Origin: a virus
Strand: one strand, 5' to 3'
DNA: 44,407 nt
IMG/VR virus record: IMGVR_UViG_3300022701_000269
Location: 1 to 44,407 of that record
The stretch's first letter is position 1, and each line of letters starts with the position of its first letter. Below, one piece after another: positions 38,923-44,407 of this stretch. A model generated the notes under the pieces. It was not told where the DNA came from. It was given only the letters and a program-made list of their open reading frames with translations, and did not search any database. The translations under genes were made by a program, and so were the position numbers.

Positions 38923-41331
38923 TCATTCATACGTAAGCAATTGATCATAATGATAGTCAAATGAATAAATCTCCATCTTCTGGTTTAAAGTTGAAGATGC
39001 AAACTTAAGTTGAAAACAATTTATTTCTGTTGAGCTCATATCAAAACGCTGAATAATCACTGAGACATCCGAATTACTAAGACTTGGCGCTAAAGGTGTT
39101 GACAACTCTGATCCAGTTGTTTCTCTATTTGTATAAAGAGTTATTATTATAGCACCAGTGTCCTCAAGCATTTCCGTCCAAATTTCTCTAAGTGTTCCAG
39201 TAACTGCGTTAAAATTTTCTTCGGATAAAAATATTGGTCGAGTTTTAATCTCATGCTCTATTTTCGTAGCAGCATTTGAAGTGCTTCTATCTGTCGTCAC
39301 TTCGTCAGCTATTAAAATATGCCCTTCGTCAGTTCCGTAAAGTAAAATATTATCGTCACTCGGGCCAACACAACTAAGTCCACAGGTCGGAACAAGTGCA
39401 TAATCCCAATAGGGATACCATTCATCAGTGCCTATGCTATAAACCAGTGTCCTATCAGATAAAAATAATCTATACGTATCCGAAACTGGCTCATATTCAG
39501 CAGACAGATCATTGATATAACTATCGCCAATATAAGCTGACTTTGCAGGCTTAAAGTAATCAGCAATCTGTTCACTTACTTTTGTAATAAGATAGGAATC
39601 AGTACTCACAGAAAGCTTATAAACCCCATCCTTATTTTGAAACATAACAATAGATCTAACTTCATCTTCTTTTAATGTCTTGTCACCACTTGTAATTAAC
39701 TTTGCAGTATGCGGTCCACCAATACCAATAGTATTATTTATTACTAAAGGCTTATCTGCAACACCGTCCCAAAGATAAATACCTGTTTCCTTGAAAACTA
39801 CAAGATAATCTCCCGTAGTTACAACACAGCGAATAATCTCACTTCCACCAAATGGCGGACTATATCTTTCCTCGATGTTAGCAAAAACGTCAGGCTTATT
39901 TGGATCAGACAACAGAAGCCTATTTGGATACAACTCATCACCCCACAAAACAAGTTTTCCTGCGAGCTCCACACAGCCACTAAAATAACTTAACTCAGAC
40001 GGCCCAGCAGCATAAGCTATTTCACCTATTTTAACATCAGAAGAAAGTGTGTTATTCACAATAATCTTATACCAATAACCAGGAACATCATCACCAAAAA
40101 GAGTTGTTAATGACGTATAACCTGTAATTGTTCGCCAAATCACTCCGTCTTGTACAAAGCCATCATTACCACTTCTTGTTCCATCTGTAAACGGTTGCGT
40201 TGTCCAACCAACACTTTGGTCATAGCTATAAATATTAGCTATTCTTGCGTTCGCTGTCGTATTAAAATAGTTATCAACAAACTTAATAGCAAAGCCAAGT
40301 GGCGGACTAAGTGTTTTTATATAAAGTCCATCAAAAATAGTCATCGAACTTATATCAAGATATGTAGTCTGCAATCCATCTGTTACAGAACCCAATGCCT
40401 CTACAGTATCACCAGTAGACTGATCATAAAACATTACACTCAAAGGAATTCTAAATTCTCCGTCCCATTTATTAGAAAGTGTATGTATATCTCGTATCAC
40501 AGTCACAGACGTAATAGTCGAGGAACTTAAAACTCCGCTGAAACTAAATTCATACCAATAAAGCTGCCTATTAAGCAGTGGTGTCATTTGGTCGCCTGTT
40601 GAGGCATCCCAAGTAATTGTTCCACTTTGATCATGTGTCGTTGAGTTACTTGTTCCATCACTGAGATTACTAACAGCAGCCCAGCTACCGCTTCTCCATG
40701 CTTTTACAGTAAGTGTTCTTGAACCTGTACTATTTGCAGTACCTATAGTAACCTTTACTCCCTTTATCGGTTCTTTAGCACCTATGTAATATTTAAAAGT
40801 ATCGCCACTGCTATTACCTATTTGTAATGCAATCGGACCTGAAGCTAACTTAATATCATTAGTTATATCCACATAGCCTGCATTCGTTGAATTATAACAA
40901 AGCACACCATCTGCAAACGGATCAGTCCCTCCCCAAATAAAAGGCAAGTTTGCGTCGTCACAGTAAACAAACTCGGTTCCAACGTGACAGCTGAATCCTT
41001 TATCACTCCCTACTTCAATAATCGAAGATCCAAGTGTCGTCGTTTGAGTAATATTTGACATCCTATAAAGATAAGTCGAACCAGCGCTATTTCTTTGAGC
41101 AAATAAAAAATACTCGCTGCGAGAAGAGACTTTAAAATTATGCAGCGTGAGTATTTCTTGCCCAGATGCAACTGTCGTATTATAAAGAGTATATCCCTTC
41201 CTTGGAGTCCATCCACCTAACGGGCCTCGCCGCATCATATTTTTTCCTTCAACTATCGTTCCTTCAGGAAGTGCTGAAAGAGGCTCAAATGGAAGATACT
41301 TTCCAATCATTCTTTCTTTAACAATGGACAT
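38923..41331 (-). CDS. Nozzle-like tail protein (802 aa)
   Basis: The length matches T7 gp12 (794 aa), the beta-propeller tail nozzle, and the gene follows an adaptor. The N-terminal part has PEGTIVEGKNMMRRGPLGGWTPRKGY, typical of nozzle and stabilisation proteins. Repeated beta-strand segments (ELAGKLVLWGD, GDYLVVFKETGIYLWDG, SIGTDEWYPYW) indicate propeller blades. It forms the tail end that holds back DNA and contacts the cell surface. TAGGAGAG precedes the ATG. Confidence 0.82.
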   Translation of the reverse strand: MSIVKERMIGKYLPFEPLSALPEGTIVEGKNMMRRGPLGGWTPRKGYTLYNTTVASGQEILTLHNFKVSSRSEYFLFAQRNSAGSTYLYRMSNITQTTTLGSSIIEVGSDKGFSCHVGTEFVYCDDANLPFIWGGTDPFADGVLCYNSTNAGYVDITNDIKLASGPIALQIGNSSGDTFKYYIGAKEPIKGVKVTIGTANSTGSRTLTVKAWRSGSWAAVSNLSDGTSNSTTHDQSGTITWDASTGDQMTPLLNRQLYWYEFSFSGVLSSSTITSVTVIRDIHTLSNKWDGEFRIPLSVMFYDQSTGDTVEALGSVTDGLQTTYLDISSMTIFDGLYIKTLSPPLGFAIKFVDNYFNTTANARIANIYSYDQSVGWTTQPFTDGTRSGNDGFVQDGVIWRTITGYTSLTTLFGDDVPGYWYKIIVNNTLSSDVKIGEIAYAAGPSELSYFSGCVELAGKLVLWGDELYPNRLLLSDPNKPDVFANIEERYSPPFGGSEIIRCVVTTGDYLVVFKETGIYLWDGVADKPLVINNTIGIGGPHTAKLITSGDKTLKEDEVRSIVMFQNKDGVYKLSVSTDSYLITKVSEQIADYFKPAKSAYIGDSYINDLSAEYEPVSDTYRLFLSDRTLVYSIGTDEWYPYWDYALVPTCGLSCVGPSDDNILLYGTDEGHILIADEVTTDRSTSNAATKIEHEIKTRPIFLSEENFNAVTGTLREIWTEMLEDTGAIIITLYTNRETTGSELSTPLAPSLSNSDVSVIIQRFDMSSTEINCFQLKFASSTLNQKMEIYSFDYHYDQLLTYE

Positions 41332-41339
41332 AATCTCTC

Positions 41340-41855
41340 CTACGAATTATAACCATAACCAGCTAAATAAATATAAACTGTTTCATTATCCATATTAGTT
41401 ATAAAATAAAGATCAAACTGAGCAGAATTTACAGGAATATAAACAAAGGAAACATCTCCAACATAACGTACAAAGCCAGCTTGTCCGCCAACTCTTAGGG
41501 CATTTACCATCGTAGTTAAACCGAAAATCAAAGAGCTTCCTTGTCTTCTTGCATAGGTCAAACAGTAATTCGAGTCGGTATCATTATCAGAAGCGTAAGC
41601 ATAAAATTTAACTAAAATCCAATCGACGTCTGTTGGAACCGAATCAAGTGCTGTCCACGTATTATCTGCTCCTCCGCCGGTTGGCCCTACGCTTTCCCAT
41701 GCAGCCCCAATATTACCAGAAACTGAAAAATATGTACTATCAATATATGGTCCTCCGTCCGAAGCATTAATAAACGTGCCAACGCCAGCTTCAAGCATTG
41801 CAAGTCTTTTCTTAACTTCCTCTTCAAACGGCAGCGTTAACTTAAATCCAGTCAC
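41340..41855 (-). CDS. Beta-rich tail-associated virion protein (171 aa)
   Basis: A GTG start at 41855 overlaps the adaptor stop (GTGA), with GGAGG upstream. The short helical N-terminus is followed by beta-rich sequence (IDWILVKFYAY-like strands, DVSFVYIPVNSAQFDLYFITN). This resembles a tail fibre or a small tail-attached protein. The family was not recognised. It lies between adaptor and nozzle. Confidence 0.65.
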   Translation of the reverse strand: MTGFKLTLPFEEEVKKRLAMLEAGVGTFINASDGGPYIDSTYFSVSGNIGAAWESVGPTGGGADNTWTALDSVPTDVDWILVKFYAYASDNDTDSNYCLTYARRQGSSLIFGLTTMVNALRVGGQAGFVRYVGDVSFVYIPVNSAQFDLYFITNMDNETVYIYLAGYGYNS

Positions 41856-42682
41856 AGTACGCCTCCAATGCGACTAACATTCTTAATCCTTGTACTAATC
41901 CATTCAAATAGCAACTTCTCTGCTTCCTTTGCATCATCTCTCAGCAATGTCACATAATCCATCTTAATCACTCCGGCCGGCTTCACTGATGCCATATAAG
42001 CACTCCGGGCTATCCAAGCATCATAAGCTTCCTGCGGCAAATCCGGCACCGAGCCATACTTATAACTTGCTCCAAAACTACCTGTCGCCAGTGTCAACAC
42101 TCTTGTTGTAGCATCGTAATCACTTACTTCCGCCTGTTCCCAGCCGCCATCCTCATCTCCAATTTCCATCATAATTCCATTGTAATAATCATCTTCTGGC
42201 GAATGATCCATATTATTCTCAAGAGTCAAACTTGTTGCTCCACCCGCAGTACTAATCCCTGCTATTGGCCGCACAAGTCTTTTGTCATACCAAAGTGTAC
42301 AAGCCGTTGCATAAGCTGTGTCACTAAATTTAATATAATCTCCCATAACATAAGCTTCAACAGGAAAGTCCGACAGCGAAGCTCCGGTCGTAAGTATCTT
42401 CTCCCGATCCCTTACTGTTGCCCTAAGTGGAATCTGATAATTCGTACTTGTCACCTCAAGATAAACCGGCTTTGCACAGTCACTTGGCAGCGCAACGCTT
42501 CCTGCACTTGGACTCAAACTTGCCTGTTTCACGAACCAGTCACCTCGAGTCATACTCATCTTCATATAAAATCGCATAGCAGTTCGAGCCAAACAGCTTA
42601 CAATCAATCTGTCTGACCAGTGACTCTCAATACTTTCCCCAAGAATCTCCCTAACCTGAACCAATGCTTCATATGTATTCAT
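41852..42682 (-). CDS. Head-tail adaptor protein (276 aa)
   Basis: The N-terminal half carries TYEALVQVREILGES, SDRLIVSCLARTAMRFYMKM and SGSVALPSDCAKPVYLEV, the pattern of podovirus adaptor proteins that sit between portal and tail (P22 gp4, T7 gp11 type). The C-terminal half has helices with ARSAYMASVKPAG. AAGGACTT precedes the ATG at 42682. It comes just before the nozzle-like gene. Confidence 0.75.
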   Translation of the reverse strand: MNTYEALVQVREILGESIESHWSDRLIVSCLARTAMRFYMKMSMTRGDWFVKQASLSPSAGSVALPSDCAKPVYLEVTSTNYQIPLRATVRDREKILTTGASLSDFPVEAYVMGDYIKFSDTAYATACTLWYDKRLVRPIAGISTAGGATSLTLENNMDHSPEDDYYNGIMMEIGDEDGGWEQAEVSDYDATTRVLTLATGSFGASYKYGSVPDLPQEAYDAWIARSAYMASVKPAGVIKMDYVTLLRDDAKEAEKLLFEWISTRIKNVSRIGGVL

Positions 42683-42694
42683 AACCCAAGTCCT

Positions 42695-42711
42695 TGTTCA
42701 ATTTTCGAACA
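42695..42711. promoter_or_regulatory. Dispersed palindrome copy (TGTTCAATTTTCGAACA)
   Basis: 4 bp after the stop of the 128-aa gene on the minus strand. One of 21 copies. Confidence 0.85.
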
Positions 42712-42714
42712 ACC

Positions 42715-43101
42715 TTAGTAATTAATCTGCAAGTCGAGTTCCATATTTGGTTGCAGATCCAGATCAGGTTCCTTCGGATCAGCCCGATTGAGAAGCATTT
42801 CCTTTTGCTGCTGAATACCAAATAACGCTTGTCGCAGGCGTTCCAGCTCCCCTCCATGATATACAATTCCCTTTTTGAGCATTCCAGAAACTTTCGCTGC
42901 CTTGCCATAAGCCTTACTGATTTCCATCAGCTCCGGAGAAATCTTGTATTTCTCAACTGGAGCCGGCTTGTTTCTGTGACGCTTGCCTCTATATTTCGCC
43001 TCATTTTCTGCCGCATGATGCGAATCAGCTACGTCATTCATGTTCTTAGATTGCCAATTATTAGTTAGATGAAATTTTTCAAAATCAGCGATTGTTGGCA
43101 T
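42715..43101 (-). CDS. Small late protein (128 aa), unknown
   Basis: Basic and helical, with EAKYRGKRHRNKPAPVEKY in the middle, followed by a helix (ELMEISKAYGKAAKVSGML) and a Gln-rich helix. AAGGATGG precedes the ATG at 43101, whose A is also the last base of the previous stop (TGATG). It may be a virion or assembly factor, by position only. Confidence 0.65.
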   Translation of the reverse strand: MPTIADFEKFHLTNNWQSKNMNDVADSHHAAENEAKYRGKRHRNKPAPVEKYKISPELMEISKAYGKAAKVSGMLKKGIVYHGGELERLRQALFGIQQQKEMLLNRADPKEPDLDLQPNMELDLQINY

Positions 43102-43601
43102 CAGCTCACCATCCTTTCGATAGCATACTTCTGTGGCACTTGAATAAACTTACAGTGAATATTAATAAAACTATCCCAGGCAATATCCTTCATCCTTTGT
43201 CTAAAGTCAAGTTCTTTCCGTCTGCGCTCCTGTGCATCTGCCTCATCCAAGTAATCACAAATCTGCTTCGCGGTCATATTATTCTGCATAAAGACACTTT
43301 GCTTGAGTCCCAGCAGAACATCAGCACTAAGTTCTTTATAACTCTTTCCTATTGCGCTTACTCTTGTCACGCAATAGGGATCACTTCCGTCCTTGGGAAA
43401 ATCCCAAATTTCCCAGAAGCAACCAACACAGTCCCAGACTGGCTCAAATGTATCTTTTAGTTTCTTCAGTTGCTTCACAAAACCTCGATCAGGCACGATA
43501 CTTGCATCATTAGTTCTCTTCCAAGGTTTCAATGAGCGGTTGTTCTTTTCCACCAGTTTGTCCAACACGTCCTTCTTGGTTGGCTGAGCTATCAAGTCCA
43601 T
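43101..43601 (-). CDS. Late protein (166 aa), unknown
   Basis: An alpha/beta protein with CVGCFWEIWDF (two Cys, about residues 58-68) and a charged helical C-terminal half (DEADAQERRRKELDFRQRMKDI-like). AAAGGATAATC precedes the ATG at 43601. Its first 92 bases overlap the end of the previous gene in another frame, a long overlap for a phage; both have good ribosome sites or clean frames. Confidence 0.68.
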   Translation of the reverse strand: MDLIAQPTKKDVLDKLVEKNNRSLKPWKRTNDASIVPDRGFVKQLKKLKDTFEPVWDCVGCFWEIWDFPKDGSDPYCVTRVSAIGKSYKELSADVLLGLKQSVFMQNNMTAKQICDYLDEADAQERRRKELDFRQRMKDIAWDSFINIHCKFIQVPQKYAIERMVS

Positions 43602-44361
43602 GATTATCCTTTCTATACATACTTAGCGGAACGACTAAGTCAATGTCACAAAAGTCTTTATAAGTCTGATCTCCATATTTCGCTGCATGTTCGATCCAAC
43701 TTTGAAGTGTGTCAACTATTTGCCAGTTAGGCTTGTCAAAGTTTCTCACGTCGTTGAATACAAAGATTTCCGTCAGTTGCGCTTCTTTTATTTTCATAAC
43801 TTCCGTTATTACTTCTTCCCATTTTTCACTCGGCTTTCCAAAAACATTTCTTGTCCACATTTCCATTTCAGTGCAACCACGTTTTAACTTCAGTTCCTTC
43901 CCGAGAGCATTAGAAAGTAACTCTGTGTTTCGTCTTGCTTCGTTAATGCTACATCCGAGAGGATTATACCAGAATGCAGCATAACCACCGAGATTTCCCG
44001 TAAATACTCTTCGTTCGATTCCACATTTACAGGCAATATCCACAACTCGCTTTGACTCATTCTTTTGAAACTCATAAATTTCATAAAGTTCTCTTAACGT
44101 GTCAACTCGACAAAAAGTTTTCCAGCAGCCAAGACAATTTTCAGGCAAAATATTAAAATGCTTAAATAATACATGAAGCCAAAACAAACAACTTCGATTA
44201 TCCTTTTCCCTGTTACTGTGCAACCAAGGATTTTCTGTGCCTACTACATCTGGAATTTCAACTTTTCCATCTGAATTAACCTGAAACCCAGCCTTTCTCA
44301 AATCAGGACAAATATTTATTGTCGCTAAGTTTCGATACATCATTCTCTTGTCTTTCTCCAT
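43510..44361 (-). CDS. Late protein with Cys clusters (283 aa), unknown
   Basis: The ATG at 44361 follows GGAGGAAAGG. CLGCWKTFC (near residues 81-89) and ACKCG (near 113) suggest a bound metal. The middle (LGGYAAFWYNPLGCSINEARRNTELL) and ITEVMKIKEAQLTEIFVFND are mixed alpha/beta. The last 35 residues, rich in Gln, Gly and Glu, are the part that overlaps the next gene. Its SD is covered by the two-state RNA fold (described at 60-107 and repeated here up to 44407), so translation may be controlled. No family recognised. Confidence 0.72.
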   Translation of the reverse strand: MEKDKRMMYRNLATINICPDLRKAGFQVNSDGKVEIPDVVGTENPWLHSNREKDNRSCLFWLHVLFKHFNILPENCLGCWKTFCRVDTLRELYEIYEFQKNESKRVVDIACKCGIERRVFTGNLGGYAAFWYNPLGCSINEARRNTELLSNALGKELKLKRGCTEMEMWTRNVFGKPSEKWEEVITEVMKIKEAQLTEIFVFNDVRNFDKPNWQIVDTLQSWIEHAAKYGDQTYKDFCDIDLVVPLSMYRKDNHGLDSSANQEGRVGQTGGKEQPLIETLEEN

Positions 44362-44407
44362 TGCCTTTCCTCCGTGTTGAGGAAACTGGGCCACGGAGGA
44401 TAACCCA
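44309..44407. repeat. Right copy of 99-bp terminal overlap
   Basis: Identical to 1-99; one copy should be dropped when the genome is circularised. It contains the start codon and ribosome binding site of the minus-strand gene at 44361 and part of the hairpin described at 60-107. Confidence 0.95.

Noticed and set aside
773-42711. Palindromes as host LexA (SOS) boxes
   Set aside because: The best-known LexA boxes use other spacings or orders of GAAC/GTTC, and placing them after stop codons across late genes would be odd; host identity is unknown, so it is not excluded outright.
773-42711. Palindromes as intrinsic terminators
   Set aside because: The stem is only 5 bp, the inner pairing is not conserved and no U-run follows.

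Overview
The window is a complete, circularly permuted tailed-phage genome (Caudoviricetes, short-tailed podovirus type). The first 99 bases are repeated exactly at the end (1-99 = 44309-44407), so the contig closes into a circle of 44308 bp. The 99 bp overlap looks like an assembler k-mer overlap, not a biological terminal repeat. No rRNA, tRNA, integrase, recognisable repressor, CRISPR array or insertion sequence was found. Nothing identifies the host firmly. Strong Shine-Dalgarno (SD) sequences and sigma-70-type promoters point to an ordinary bacterium.

The genome has two opposed arms meeting at a 1-kb divergent control region (16836-17824). The left arm is transcribed on the minus strand from 16835 down to 1, then through the circle junction from 44361 down to 33821. 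It carries, in order: a Gly-rich membrane-active-looking protein, TerS, TerL, four small probable virion proteins, a LamG-like fibre with a ~210-residue Thr/Ser mucin-like tract, a GalNAc-transferase-like and a second GT2 glycosyltransferase, a methyltransferase, a holin-like pair, an ADP-ribosyltransferase-like protein, portal, scaffold, major capsid, further virion proteins, a head-tail adaptor, an 802-residue nozzle-like tail protein and three ejection-type proteins of 170, 488 and 1021 aa. The adaptor-nozzle-ejection order resembles T7-like phages, but no phage RNA polymerase is encoded.

The right arm is on the plus strand (17825-33796). It opens with about 18 small early proteins, several with zinc-binding Cys pairs or one membrane helix. 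A replication and recombination module follows: ATP-dependent DNA ligase, Cas4/RecB-like Fe-S nuclease, Sak4-like ATPase, probable single-strand-binding protein, a ParB-HTH-methyltransferase fusion, a UDG-exonuclease-DNA polymerase A fusion, and a DUF3987-like ATPase. The arms converge at 33797-33820 with 24 bp between stop codons.

The most striking unexplained structure is a 17-bp palindrome, TGTTC-N7-GAACA, found 21 times across the genome. It lies almost always 0-15 bp after a stop codon, between genes of both arms. One copy fills the spacer of an apparent promoter in the control region. It behaves like a dispersed operator or stoperator network, or a parS-like array; the ParB-HTH-methyltransferase fusion is one candidate reader. 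Other notable signals are a family of three early promoters sharing an upstream block, a two-state RNA fold that would hide or expose the SD of the gene at 44361, a 20-bp inverted repeat enclosing a 239-bp structured poly-T segment, and a His at the position equivalent to E. coli Pol I residue 762.
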